Shown in pieces: positions 50,526 through 59,698 of a stretch of 64,000 nt of DNA (position 1 is the first letter of the stretch; the number at the start of each line of letters is the position of its first letter). A program made the position numbers and the translations under genes. Below the pieces are notes generated by a model. The model ran no database searches and was not told the origin of the DNA. It saw only the letters and a program-made list of their open reading frames with translations. Origin of the DNA: Legionellaceae bacterium (lineage in GTDB: Bacteria; Pseudomonadota; Gammaproteobacteria; Legionellales; Legionellaceae); NCBI GenBank assembly GCA_029210085.1, contig JARGPP010000007.1, forward strand, positions 124,001 to 188,000. Reading direction: 5' to 3'.

Positions 50526-52934
50526 TTAAAATACTCTGAGTCGCTTGGAAGGACTCCCATTGGTATCTTCATCATCAGAAGTCAGCTTTTGGCTGCCCTG
50601 TTGCATGTGTGCTTCATAGGATTGTATTAATTGAGAGATACGGCTAATAGCGGTATTAATATGTGTATTATCATTGATGCAGTAAAGATGAATCAGCTCT
50701 CGCTTGAGAGCAGCAGTATTTTTGGCGTGGTCAAACCATTTTTTTCTGTCTGAAGGCAGTACTGGGAAAAAGTTTAAGCTTATAGGAGGACATTGCAAAA
50801 TTGAAGTGATTGTTTGTTTGAGTGCTGTGAAATCAGTGAGTGCTGTTTTCTGCGTGAGTTCACCTAAAGGCAATGCTAAGACGTTTTCTTCGGTAAAAAA
50901 TCGCTCATATTGAGCTTCTATCCATGCATCGGGTAAGTAGCGTATAAGCAGGCTTGTTTTGCTAGATCCTGGTGCTTCCTTTGCTAAGAGTGCTTGTGAT
51001 AATGCTTTTAGATGATTGGGTGTATCAAAGAGTAGATGCCACTCCTCAAGTGAAAGAGCATTCCAATATAATTCAAACAAAAATGGCGTTGCTGTAAAAA
51101 GAATAGATGCTTGTTGCTCTGGGGTTCTTGCTTGTACGAGTACAGTCACTCGATAAGGGACAGGAATAGCAGACAGAATGCGGCGTACTTTTTCTCGCTC
51201 TTTATATGCCCCTGCAACCTCCAAAGAGAAAAAAGCTTTCAATTGCTTAGGCGTTTGTATCCAGTGCTGTGAGATAGAGCTTGGTATTTGTCTGATTAGC
51301 AGGGTTAGCTGTTCAATATTAATCTGATTAAATAAAGTGATTATTTTGTCATCAGAGTTTGTGAGTGCTGCAATGTGTGTGGCATTGGCCTTGAACAGTC
51401 TATTTTGCTCTGGCATGTTCAGTCTTCGGCAAAAATATTTCAAGTCGCTAAAACAGTGCAGCAATTTACCCCACGTTGTGGGGGAGCGTTTTTTAAAGAG
51501 ATGCTGGATACTTTTTGTCGGGAGTTCTTTTGTTAGGTGAAAAAAGTCTACTGCTGTTTGTAGGAATGGAGACTCAGGGTTTTCTAATCTCAAAGCATCT
51601 AATAGATGATTCTTTTGCTCGACTGAGGTGAGTTGTTTAAGTGTAAAATGAGCCTCTTTTGTTGTTTTTAGCAAAGGGAGCAGGGCTTGTGTCAGTGCTT
51701 CATTGTCAGATGAATGTAATGCAATGCACGCATTCACTTTTTTAATGTGTACTTCTTGAAGTTCATTTTGAATTTTATTGGAGAGTAAATGAAGTGCAGT
51801 TGTTAGGTTGTCATGAGGAAAATGAGCATCAAATTGCTCTTCTAAAAACCGATATATCCTATCATAGGTTGAATCTTCATTGACTAAACTTTGGATGGTT
51901 TGATGAAGTTCATTTAGCGTCTCGATATGCTGTGTCAGTGTTTGCTCGTCTGCAATCAGTAAAAAAATATCAGAAGCCATTTTTTCGGCTAACGAACGAG
52001 AAAAAGGTTGTGTATTTGCATATTCTACGCAGGCTGCTTCAAAAGAGAGGAGTTCTTTGTTTGTGATAGCTCGAAGCGTGTGAGTACCAGGCGTTTGGGT
52101 TAGATAAAGTTCTAATTCAGTGCGTATCATCCCTTGAATAATATCAAAAAATGCCTGATTGAGCGGTTGTAGCTTGTCTTTATAAAGTGTTGGGTCAAAT
52201 AAATAACGTCTTAAGCTGATTGCAAGTTCAGCCGTATCTTGCTCTGCTTTAAGGGGCTCAAATATTGCTTGTTTATTTTGATGAATAACAGCGGTTAAGG
52301 CATAGCAATATATTAAAGGTGAACTTGAAGTTGCTTTTAAGTCATGCCAAGCCAAGAAAAAACCATTTTGAGTTAAGGGATATTTAATGGATTCTGGGCA
52401 GGTATCAATGCCGGAAATATTGTCACGTTCTGCATGCCAAGGCGAGGGCTGTTGTGTATTTTGATATTGTAATTTTGCAATGGCTTCGAGCGTTAGTAAT
52501 TGGGCAGTTGGTGTGAATGTTTCTGTTTTTTGGAGTTGTTCGTGAAGTGTCTTATGGTTCTCTGGGTTTGTTGGAACGGGTGGATGAATGATGGGCCTTA
52601 CAGGTGTCCATCCGGGATGAGCGTATTGTTCCGCAGGCAAAAAAGACATATGGTTTGCAGTGTTTAAGGGTCTAAACTGAATTAATTCATGCTCTTCTGT
52701 AATCATCAATAACAAATAGCGAGCAGATGCTGGGTCGAACGCTTGTGTTAGTGTAAAAGGTGAGGGTGGTATTATTGTTGCTTCATTTAAATGGAATGGT
52801 TTTTCTGCTGTGGTATCAAATGGGGTAATGTGAGTGGACCAAACAACTTGATTGGATGCACCGCCTAATGTGATGCTACACCAAAGAAGTTCTTGTGTGT
52901 GAGATTGCGTTAAAAAAGGGCCTATGGTGATCAT
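50526..52934 (-). CDS. Unknown large protein, 802 residues
   Basis: A large single-frame protein of no family I recognise. The first 170 residues are beta-like and Pro-rich (GPFLTQSHTQELLWC, IIHPPVPTNPENH). The remainder is almost all helical, with many Leu-rich repeats of the kind AELAISLRRYLFDP, and no membrane helix. The C-terminus is acidic then basic (SDDEDTNGSPSKRLRVF), the last part resembling a eukaryotic nuclear localisation signal. The ribosome site is weak. Together with the 191-residue gene it interrupts the usual pheT-ihfA linkage. A secreted-effector role is possible but unproven. Confidence 0.8.
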   Translation of the reverse strand: MITIGPFLTQSHTQELLWCSITLGGASNQVVWSTHITPFDTTAEKPFHLNEATIIPPSPFTLTQAFDPASARYLLLMITEEHELIQFRPLNTANHMSFLPAEQYAHPGWTPVRPIIHPPVPTNPENHKTLHEQLQKTETFTPTAQLLTLEAIAKLQYQNTQQPSPWHAERDNISGIDTCPESIKYPLTQNGFFLAWHDLKATSSSPLIYCYALTAVIHQNKQAIFEPLKAEQDTAELAISLRRYLFDPTLYKDKLQPLNQAFFDIIQGMIRTELELYLTQTPGTHTLRAITNKELLSFEAACVEYANTQPFSRSLAEKMASDIFLLIADEQTLTQHIETLNELHQTIQSLVNEDSTYDRIYRFLEEQFDAHFPHDNLTTALHLLSNKIQNELQEVHIKKVNACIALHSSDNEALTQALLPLLKTTKEAHFTLKQLTSVEQKNHLLDALRLENPESPFLQTAVDFFHLTKELPTKSIQHLFKKRSPTTWGKLLHCFSDLKYFCRRLNMPEQNRLFKANATHIAALTNSDDKIITLFNQINIEQLTLLIRQIPSSISQHWIQTPKQLKAFFSLEVAGAYKEREKVRRILSAIPVPYRVTVLVQARTPEQQASILFTATPFLFELYWNALSLEEWHLLFDTPNHLKALSQALLAKEAPGSSKTSLLIRYLPDAWIEAQYERFFTEENVLALPLGELTQKTALTDFTALKQTITSILQCPPISLNFFPVLPSDRKKWFDHAKNTAALKRELIHLYCINDNTHINTAISRISQLIQSYEAHMQQGSQKLTSDDEDTNGSPSKRLRVF

Positions 52935-53060
52935 AAAAGTGCTTTAATTGTAAAATAGAACTATATTTTATCATAATGTAATAATAAAATAACCTTTTGT
53001 GAGCGGTGTCGTTGAGTCATTTGTGTTCTGGCTGAGGGTACTAGCCCTTGTTGCAAATTG

Positions 53061-53069
53061 TGTTATACT
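53061..53069 (+). promoter_or_regulatory. Extended -10 promoter of ihfA
   Basis: TGTTATACT contains TATACT (53064-53069) preceded by TGT in the extended -10 form; no good -35 is present. It lies 46 bases upstream of the GTG start and may provide independent transcription now that ihfA is separated from pheT. Confidence 0.4.
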
Positions 53070-53114
53070 AAAATAGATTAAAAATCAATCGGCTATCATG
53101 ATGAGGGAAGAATC

Positions 53115-53420
53115 GTGAGTGCATTAAGTAAAGCGCGGTTAATAGAGGTTTTATGTGAGCAACTGGCATTAACAAAGCCTGATGCACGGCGGCTTGTTGA
53201 TCAGTTTTTTGAATCCATGCGTGATGAGCTTGAACATGGGCGGCATGTGAAGTTATCGGGTTTTGGCAATTTTATTTTGCGAGATAAAACAGAACGGCCC
53301 GGACGGAACCCTAAAACTGGAGAAATTGTGCCTGTAACAGCACGTCGGGTTGTTACGTTTAAGCCTGGAAGCAAACTAAAAGAACGTATTGAGCTAAAAG
53401 AAGATAAAAATAAATCATAA
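53115..53420 (+). CDS. ihfA: Integration host factor subunit alpha
   Basis: IhfA forms a heterodimer with IhfB that sharply bends DNA. The 101-residue product shows [24 protein letters not shown], the intercalating-arm motif [10 protein letters not shown] and [11 protein letters not shown], matching IhfA rather than HU. GTG start at 53115, with GAGGGA about seven bases upstream. In E. coli it directly follows pheT; here 3.3 kb intervenes between the ferredoxin and ihfA. Confidence 0.96.
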   Translation: MSALSKARLIEVLCEQLALTKPDARRLVDQFFESMRDELEHGRHVKLSGFGNFILRDKTERPGRNPKTGEIVPVTARRVVTFKPGSKLKERIELKEDKNKS

Positions 53421-53558
53421 TAACGATTATTTTTTAGGCAGCCCACTCATTGTTCTTTGATCAAAATTTTCCAATCCAATTGATACTAAAAATGTGTGTA
53501 ATCTTGTTGCCTGGTTATTGTATGATTTTATAGAGAGGTATCAACCCATACATCATTT

Positions 53559-53849
53559 TTAATGAAACTGTGTGTGATTATATTTTTTGAGCAATGGATT
53601 GTTTATGCGCTTTTTTCCCATTTCAGGGTCGGCTAGTAAGAGTGGCTCTTCAACGTAAGTCATTTGACGAGTCTCATCAACAAGCAAGCGATACCAAGGA
53701 TTTTGATGCGCAAAAGCACGTTTTTGTGTTTGGGGATTATAGCGACCCGATGCATGAAAGAGCGGATCAACATCGACAATGACAGCACGATAGCCTTGTT
53801 TTTTATGTAAAACCACATCACCAAGATTAAATTTTGCGAAATGATTCAT
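53559..53849 (-). CDS. hspQ: Heat-shock protein HspQ
   Basis: A 96-residue protein with the hemimethylated-DNA-binding (YccV) fold signature: FNLGDVVLHKKQGYRAVIVDVDP near the N-terminus, then YNPQTQKRAFAHQNPWYRLLVD and TYVEEPLLL. In E. coli HspQ is a specificity-enhancing factor for the Lon protease and stimulates turnover of mutant DnaA. It stands alone. Confidence 0.92.
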   Translation of the reverse strand: MNHFAKFNLGDVVLHKKQGYRAVIVDVDPLFHASGRYNPQTQKRAFAHQNPWYRLLVDETRQMTYVEEPLLLADPEMGKKRINNPLLKKYNHTQFH

Positions 53850-54163
53850 GATTTAATGGTCTTTAATATGTCCATATATTAAACATATGTTATGGGCTTT
53901 ATTTAGTCAAATCATCCCGGTCGTTTTCTGGTGTGTGGCATTTATCCTTTCAAATAAGAGTGCTATTTCACTGACTCTAATCTTTTTGCAAGATATGTTA
54001 TTTTTGTTCATTTGGAGTATGTGATGTTTCGATGTTTAGCTGCTGAACACAATCGCACAGCGCTTTTATGGCTTCAGGCTATAGGGTCAGATGTCAATGT
54101 TTGTGATCTTGTCGAGTAAGCTGAGGCACTCGATTGAACGTGTGCCTCAGAATGAAGGTTGTA
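53850..54163. other. Intergenic stretch with a small ORF and a hairpin
   Basis: The only candidate gene is a 31-codon plus-strand ORF (54024-54119) listed separately. A perfect nine-base inverted repeat, CTGAGGCAC (54121-54129) with GTGCCTCAG (54142-54150), lies between it and the end of mltB. The remaining 170 bases after hspQ's start are AT-rich and probably contain its promoter, but no clear elements were found. Confidence 0.4.
54024..54119 (+). CDS. Possible small protein, 31 residues
   Basis: ATG at 54024 is preceded by GGAG at six-base spacing and opens a 31-codon frame (MFRCLAAEHNRTALLWLQ to VCDLVE). It contains two Cys and a short hydrophobic stretch. There is no family match I can name and it may be fortuitous. 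Confidence 0.25.
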   Translation: MFRCLAAEHNRTALLWLQAIGSDVNVCDLVE

Positions 54164-55147
54164 TTAGGATTCAGCAGGAGTTCGGCGACAAATTTTATCT
54201 GCAAGATAGCCCACAGCTCCTGCATAATAAATAGAGTTGTTATATTTTAGAATCATTTTGTAGTTGGGATAAGCCAAGAAAACAGGACCACCATGTGGCT
54301 GAATAATACTGGCTTTCAAGTTGGGGTAGGGTAGCTTATCACCACTTTTCATGCGGACCCCCATGGCTTCCCACTCATGAACCGACTTGACTGTTGATTT
54401 TCCTTCGAGTGCTCTATCAAAGTTTTTTGGCAGTTTAACATGAACGGCCCAAGGTTCGCCTTCATGCCAGCCCTTTCCTTTCATATAATTTGCGATAGAT
54501 GCGAGTGCATCTGGTTTAGAGGTCCAAATATCTCGTCGTCCATCTCCATCATAATCGACAGCATATTGAACCCAACTTGATGGAAGAAACTGAGGATGCC
54601 CGGAAGCGCCGGCCCATTCTCCCTTAAAATGTTTAAGAGATACGTGGCCATCGTTTAAGATATGTAAAGCGGTAAATAATTCGTGTCTAAAAAAATCTTT
54701 ACGCTTTGAGTCATAAGCAAGGGTTGTCAGTGATTGTATGACTGGGAAGTTACCCATGTAGCCCCCATAGCTGGTTTCAATGCCCCAAAAAGAGACGATG
54801 AAACAAGGATCGACACCATACTGCTGTCCAATGGCTTCAAGTGTCTCACGGTATTGCTTGTATCTTTTTCGACCCAAAGTAATGCGATAATTATCAATAC
54901 GAGAGTTACGATATTTCGTATAGCTGAGACGTTGCTCAGGTTGGGACTTTGATAAGTTTTTAATACGTCGGCTAGGCTCATGCACATTGGCAAATGCGGC
55001 ATGAATAATATCTTCAGAAATCCCTTGTTCACGTGCTTCACTTTTGACATCATTGAGCCAGCTGGACCAGCCTTGTTGTGCTGAAAAAGTGAGTGTTGGT
55101 GTAAAGCAAGTCATACAGGCTGATAAAAAAAGGATATGCTTTTTCAT
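54164..55147 (-). CDS. mltB: Lytic murein transglycosylase (MltB family)
   Basis: A periplasmic enzyme that cleaves peptidoglycan between MurNAc and GlcNAc. The 327-residue product has a signal peptide (KKHILFLSACMTCFTPTLTFSA), the catalytic Glu (about 124) in SFWGIETSYGG, AGASGHPQFLPSSWVQYAVDYDGDG with the calcium-binding-like loop, and a C-terminal region ending GAVGYLADKICRR. No lipobox is evident; the two Cys in the leader do not fit well. ATG at 55147 has AGGAG upstream; the longer frame is rejected. Confidence 0.93.
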   Translation of the reverse strand: MKKHILFLSACMTCFTPTLTFSAQQGWSSWLNDVKSEAREQGISEDIIHAAFANVHEPSRRIKNLSKSQPEQRLSYTKYRNSRIDNYRITLGRKRYKQYRETLEAIGQQYGVDPCFIVSFWGIETSYGGYMGNFPVIQSLTTLAYDSKRKDFFRHELFTALHILNDGHVSLKHFKGEWAGASGHPQFLPSSWVQYAVDYDGDGRRDIWTSKPDALASIANYMKGKGWHEGEPWAVHVKLPKNFDRALEGKSTVKSVHEWEAMGVRMKSGDKLPYPNLKASIIQPHGGPVFLAYPNYKMILKYNNSIYYAGAVGYLADKICRRTPAES

Positions 55148-55241
55148 GCCTTTCTCCTGAGTATTATTTTTATTGTTGTTAAAACTAAGTGTGGTAGAGG
55201 TTATGCCGAAATTCAAATGCGTTATTTTGTATGGCGTTATT

Positions 55242-56066
55242 TTACAAGCCTGGTACTGAAAAGCGTTGCTTATCGTGTAGGCGAAGCGCGGTCAGTGGTC
55301 CGCCCCAGACACAGCCTGTATCGATGGCATGTATACCTGGAGTAGGGCAATTGCCTTGTAATGCGGCCCAATGTCCAAAAATTAAGTCAGCATCAATCGG
55401 TTGGCGTGTGGGGAGCGCGTACCAAGGGAAGTAGTGTGCAGGTGTGTTTTTAGGTGTGGATTTGAGCGTGAGTTCTAGGTGTCCTGCTGAATTACAAAAC
55501 CGCATGCGAGTTAAAGCATTACAAATCATGCGTAGACGCTCAGTCTCACTGTGATGATTAGATGAATCATCTGATAGATGATTTGGTAGATTGCCGTACA
55601 TGTGAGATAAAAAATGAAGGTATTGCCCGCTTTGGAGTGTATCTTCGAGATGGCGTGCATATGTTTTAGCTTGTGCGAGGGTCCATGTTGGCGCAATACC
55701 TGCATGGGTCATGACACAATTGAGCGCTTCATCATGATGTAATAAAGGTTGTTTTCGGAGCCAGTGGCCGAGCGCTTTTTTATCTGGGGCATTTAAGATT
55801 GCACCCAGCGTATCATCTGATTTTGGCACTTGATTAGGAAGAAAAATTTGGCAGAGTAAATGCAAATCATGGTTTCCCAGGACAATGCGTGGTGTGATAG
55901 GAAGTGCTTGAATAAAGCGCAGTACTTGAAGTGAGTCAGGTCCGCGGTTAACTAAATCGCCAACAAACCAAAGCCTATCTTGATGTGCATCAAATGCAAT
56001 GTGTTTGAGCAAGCGCATGAGCGGCTCATAACAGCCCTGTATATCCCCAATGGCGTAATCAGTCAT
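55242..56066 (-). CDS. apaH: Diadenosine tetraphosphatase
   Basis: ApaH symmetrically hydrolyses Ap4A to ADP and can decap Np4-RNA. The 274-residue product shows the phosphoesterase motifs GDIQGCYEPL, GDLVNRGPDSL, GNHDLHLL, and the later THAGIAP, GHWAALQG and DTGCVWGG. ATG at 56066 matches the family start and overlaps the end of the upstream TraI_2-like gene by eight bases, so translation is coupled. rsmA-apaH linkage is ancestral; the intervening gene is not. Confidence 0.95.
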   Translation of the reverse strand: MTDYAIGDIQGCYEPLMRLLKHIAFDAHQDRLWFVGDLVNRGPDSLQVLRFIQALPITPRIVLGNHDLHLLCQIFLPNQVPKSDDTLGAILNAPDKKALGHWLRKQPLLHHDEALNCVMTHAGIAPTWTLAQAKTYARHLEDTLQSGQYLHFLSHMYGNLPNHLSDDSSNHHSETERLRMICNALTRMRFCNSAGHLELTLKSTPKNTPAHYFPWYALPTRQPIDADLIFGHWAALQGNCPTPGIHAIDTGCVWGGPLTALRLHDKQRFSVPGL

Positions 56067-57306
56067 AAGGTGTGCTTTTGGGGCTGAGAGATGAGGTCTG
56101 TTGTTTCTGTGCTTCGATAGTTTTCCATTGGCCATTGGATGAAAGCTGTTTTAGGACCCCTGGGGTACGTGCATTAATTGCATCTGTTTGGGTGAGTCCT
56201 AACTGGGTTTGGTTTTGAAAGGTTTTAGGAAGACCAAGAGAGCCTTTAAGGATAAGGCTATGCTCATCCGTAATACCCGGTGTTTTATCATGTAGGCCAA
56301 GAGACATTACGCCTTGTCTGACAGCCATCCAATTTTTAAACTGAGGGCTCTCTCGTACAAATAGTTTAAACGCGTCAGGGCCAATGAGTGTGCCACCTGC
56401 AACATTGAGTAATGGATGTTGATTAAAGGTAAGTTTGCCTGATTCCAGTTTTTCAACCAGCCATTTTATAAACTCAATACCCATCGCTTGCTCGCGATCA
56501 AGTAGAGAGTCATTTGGCGTATCTATAAATGAGCTGCCTCGGCCTCCAGAGTGTTTGGGGTGGTGTAGACCAAGGGGGGGATGAATTAGGTCATCTTGGA
56601 TTGCGATGGCATCTGCGCGATCAAGAATAAGACCCAGCGAGCCTGATGAGGCAATGTCTTCATGAAGGAGTGCTAGCCAGACCTCGAATACTTCAAGGTT
56701 TGTGGTGAGCCAAGCAAATCCTTCTTTTGGCATTAATTGTTGTGCCAGTACAATATTGAGTCGTTGGCGAAATGTTTCGTCTTGATTGTTATTAACGGTG
56801 TCAAATTTATAGGCGTGGCCAGTGCTTGTTAAAGGCTCAAGTAATGGTTCCCAAGTTTTAATAATATGACCATGCTGGTTATATAACTCAATCGCATAAT
56901 CGAGCGGGAGCTTTCCGATACCTCTTAATAGACCGGCAGAAAAAAGGGCATACCACCACAGTTGCTGGGCCTCTGAGAGTTTTGCCTCGGGTTCTTGCAA
57001 TAAAAAAGTTCGAAAGAGATCGCTAGCTGCTTTTGTTCGGCTTAGTGCATGATCAAAAGCACCGCCGGGGCTTGAAAAATAGCTATTGGTCGTATCGGGT
57101 AGTTGTTGTGTGTAATTGAGTAACTGATAGAAGAGGCTTTCGCAAAGCGTTGTGAAGCGAAGAGGTTCAAATTGGCAGGTTTCAGCTATTACCGCAATTT
57201 GTTCAGGCCTTTTATTTTTTAAAATAAGTTGTTTTGCGGAAATGATGGTTGTTAAGCCATGCAGGTGCGCGTTATGGTTGATTTGTTTCCGTGGTCGTTC
57301 AAACAC
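56059..57306 (-). CDS. TraI_2/MobH-like domain protein with degenerate HD motif
   Basis: A 415-residue protein resembling the N-terminal domain of MobH-type conjugative relaxases (TraI_2). The pattern is PGGAFDHALSRT (80-91), then WWYALFSAGLLRGIGK (117-132) where a MobH relaxase would have HDxGK, and LDRADAIAIQDDL (228-240). A C-terminal part, WLVEKLESGKLTFN (282-295) to LIGPDAFKLFV (308-318), resembles the TraI_2_C region. The metal-binding His-Asp is Arg-Gly here, so HD nuclease activity is probably lost. It lies between rsmA and apaH in one operon, with GTG start and GGAGG upstream. The role is unknown. Confidence 0.7.
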   Translation of the reverse strand: MFERPRKQINHNAHLHGLTTIISAKQLILKNKRPEQIAVIAETCQFEPLRFTTLCESLFYQLLNYTQQLPDTTNSYFSSPGGAFDHALSRTKAASDLFRTFLLQEPEAKLSEAQQLWWYALFSAGLLRGIGKLPLDYAIELYNQHGHIIKTWEPLLEPLTSTGHAYKFDTVNNNQDETFRQRLNIVLAQQLMPKEGFAWLTTNLEVFEVWLALLHEDIASSGSLGLILDRADAIAIQDDLIHPPLGLHHPKHSGGRGSSFIDTPNDSLLDREQAMGIEFIKWLVEKLESGKLTFNQHPLLNVAGGTLIGPDAFKLFVRESPQFKNWMAVRQGVMSLGLHDKTPGITDEHSLILKGSLGLPKTFQNQTQLGLTQTDAINARTPGVLKQLSSNGQWKTIEAQKQQTSSLSPKSTPYD

Positions 57307-57348
57307 AATGCCTCCGAGGCGAAAAGCAATTTAATGTATTTTACACGA

Positions 57349-58113
57349 TCAGGAGAGATGTTTCGCTATTTTTATATAGGTTTTAACCGGCAATGTTTCT
57401 GGGCGATGTTTTGGGTCGATACCGAGGCTTAAAAGCTGCTCGGGTGTTAGGATGGGTTTGAGTGTATTGCCAAGCGTCTTACGTCGCGTTGAGAAAGCTT
57501 GCGTTAATAGATTTTCGAGTGACGTAAGATGTGTTTTAGACAGTTGGGTTGTATGAGGGGTCAGCCGAACAACTGCGGAGTCTACTTTAGGAGCAGGATT
57601 AAACGCCGTTGGAGGAACTAAAAAGAGTGATTCAACAGCGCATTGGGCTTGTGTCATGACACTGAGACGACCATATGCCTTTGTGCCTGGTGAGGCACTT
57701 AAACGGTTCACAACTTCTTTTTGTAGCATGAAGTGCATATCTTGGATATAAGCGGTGTGGTCGAGTAAATGAAAGAGTAGAGGGGTGGATATATTATAGG
57801 GTAGGTTACCAATCACCCGAATGTTTTTGCCAAATAATGTTAAATCGACTGTTAAAGCATCTTGGCAAATAAGATGGAGCTTATTTTGGGTGTTGGGTAG
57901 TGTTTCTAAGTGTGCATGTAAGTCTGTGTCTATTTCAATGGCTGTTAGGGTGTTGACATGTTTGAGTAATGGGTGTGTAAGCGCGCCAAGTCCAGGCCCT
58001 ATTTCAAGCAGGTTATCATCCGGTTTAGGTGCAATAACCGCTATAATCTGTTCAATGATATGAAAGTCTTCTAAGAAGTTTTGACCAAAGCGTTTGCGTG
58101 CTCTATGTTGCAT
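57349..58113 (-). CDS. rsmA: 16S rRNA dimethyladenosine transferase
   Basis: RsmA (KsgA) dimethylates A1518 and A1519 of 16S rRNA. The 254-residue product has [11 protein letters not shown], the SAM-binding [10 protein letters not shown], the IEID motif and the catalytic [19 protein letters not shown] lies in the C-terminal half. ATG at 58113 fits the family; a TTG-initiated extension to 58131 lacks a ribosome site. It follows ubiB by seven bases. Confidence 0.96.
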   Translation of the reverse strand: MQHRARKRFGQNFLEDFHIIEQIIAVIAPKPDDNLLEIGPGLGALTHPLLKHVNTLTAIEIDTDLHAHLETLPNTQNKLHLICQDALTVDLTLFGKNIRVIGNLPYNISTPLLFHLLDHTAYIQDMHFMLQKEVVNRLSASPGTKAYGRLSVMTQAQCAVESLFLVPPTAFNPAPKVDSAVVRLTPHTTQLSKTHLTSLENLLTQAFSTRRKTLGNTLKPILTPEQLLSLGIDPKHRPETLPVKTYIKIAKHLS

Positions 58114-58120
58114 GATTGAT

Positions 58121-59698
58121 TTAATTCCCAAGGAGGTGTAGGTATTGCAGGCTTGCTAGTGCCAGTAGTGTTAGCAGACTACCGATTAATGCGCCACCTA
58201 GCTGACGACTAAAGTGGGAAGGTGTGGGTGATGGCGGCGTATTTTGTATTTCTATTGCTCGCAGGTGTTGTTGTTTGCTTAAAATTAATAAATCGTTTAA
58301 GTGTTTTGGCATATGAGGTAATTCTTCGATTAAAAAAGGAATGTTCTCTTTAAGGTGTTTAAAGAGTGCGCGTGGGGCTATTTGTTCACGAATCCATTTT
58401 TCAAGGAAGGGCTTTGCTGTGTGCCACAAATCCAGATCAGGGTCGAGTTGCCGGCCAAGTCCTTCAACGGCTAGTAATGTTTTTTGGAGTAAAATGAGTT
58501 GGGGTTGTATTTCCATATGAAAGCGTCGTGCCACTTGAAATAACCGTAGCATCAGCAGGGCGAAAGAAATATCTTTTAAAGGCCTTTCAAAAACGGGCTC
58601 GCACACCGTTCGGATACTGCTCTCAAATATATCAATACGGGTGTCTCGCCGAACCCAACCGGATTCAATATGCAATTGTGCAACTCGCCGATAGTCTCTG
58701 TTGAAGAAAGCCAGTAAGTTTTCAGCTAAGTAACGTTTATCACTGTCGTTGAGCGTTCCTATGATGCCAAAATCAACACAGATATATTGTGGGTTTTCTG
58801 AGTGTTTTGGAGAGACAAAAATATTTCCTGGGTGCATGTCAGCATGAAAAAAACAGTCACGAAAAACTTGAGTAAAAAAGATTTCAACACCGCGTTTAGC
58901 CAAAAGCTTAATACAAATATTATGCTCACGTAGCGTATCGATATCCGTTACAGGAATGCCATAAATACGTTCAATGACGAGAATGTTTTTGTGCACATAA
59001 TTCCAGTGAACTTGAGGGACATATAAAAGTGATGAGTGGGCAAAGTTACGTTTGAGTTGATTTGCATTTGCAGCTTCGCGTTGCAGGTCCAGTTCATCGA
59101 GCAGGCTTTGTTCAAACTCTTGAACCACATCTTTGGGTTTCAGACGCCTGCTTTCAGGCCAGTATCGATAGGCAAGTGAAGCAATACTTTTGAGTAAACT
59201 AATATCACGTGTGATCATTTTGTGTATGTTGGGGCGTAGTATTTTAACAACAACTTTTTCGCCACTTTTAAGCGTTGCCGCATGAACTTGGGCCATAGAG
59301 GCCGCAGCGAGTACGGTTTGATCAAAATGGGCAAATATCTCGTGGGCTGGCTTGCCAAATGTTTCGTGGATGATTTTGAGCGCCTTTTCGACTTCAAAAG
59401 GCGGCACATTGTCTTGAAGTTTTTTGAGTTCGTTGATAATTTCTTCAGGAAAAATATCAGGGCGTGTTGAAAGTGCTTGTCCAAATTTAATAAAAATAGG
59501 GCCCAATTCCTCTAAGGTTTTTCTTAAAGCGACTGCTGGTGAGTGTTTTGTCTTTCGAAACCAGTTCCAGGGGTTAAAATAGATAATAAAACGAAAAGGC
59601 GCAAAGAGGTGCAAACTTACAACAACCTCATCGAGACCGTTTTTAGCTAAAATATGGTTGATGTGTAGTAATCGAATCAGTTGGTTAAGACGTTTCAT
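58121..59698 (-). CDS. ubiB: Ubiquinone biosynthesis regulatory kinase-like protein UbiB
   Basis: UbiB is an ADCK/ABC1-family atypical kinase or ATPase required for ubiquinone synthesis. The 525-residue product shows the KxGQ motif in [16 protein letters not shown] (about 70-85), [36 protein letters not shown] (catalytic loop) and [10 protein letters not shown] (metal site). A C-terminal hydrophobic helix (about 500-520, [14 protein letters not shown]) anchors it. It overlaps ubiJ by 14 bases. Confidence 0.96.
   Translation of the reverse strand: MKRLNQLIRLLHINHILAKNGLDEVVVSLHLFAPFRFIIYFNPWNWFRKTKHSPAVALRKTLEELGPIFIKFGQALSTRPDIFPEEIINELKKLQDNVPPFEVEKALKIIHETFGKPAHEIFAHFDQTVLAAASMAQVHAATLKSGEKVVVKILRPNIHKMITRDISLLKSIASLAYRYWPESRRLKPKDVVQEFEQSLLDELDLQREAANANQLKRNFAHSSLLYVPQVHWNYVHKNILVIERIYGIPVTDIDTLREHNICIKLLAKRGVEIFFTQVFRDCFFHADMHPGNIFVSPKHSENPQYICVDFGIIGTLNDSDKRYLAENLLAFFNRDYRRVAQLHIESGWVRRDTRIDIFESSIRTVCEPVFERPLKDISFALLMLRLFQVARRFHMEIQPQLILLQKTLLAVEGLGRQLDPDLDLWHTAKPFLEKWIREQIAPRALFKHLKENIPFLIEELPHMPKHLNDLLILSKQQHLRAIEIQNTPPSPTPSHFSRQLGGALIGSLLTLLALASLQYLHLLGN

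Noticed and set aside
53594-53782. 62-codon plus-strand frame opposite hspQ
   Set aside because: It is antisense to a well-supported HspQ and has no ribosome site.
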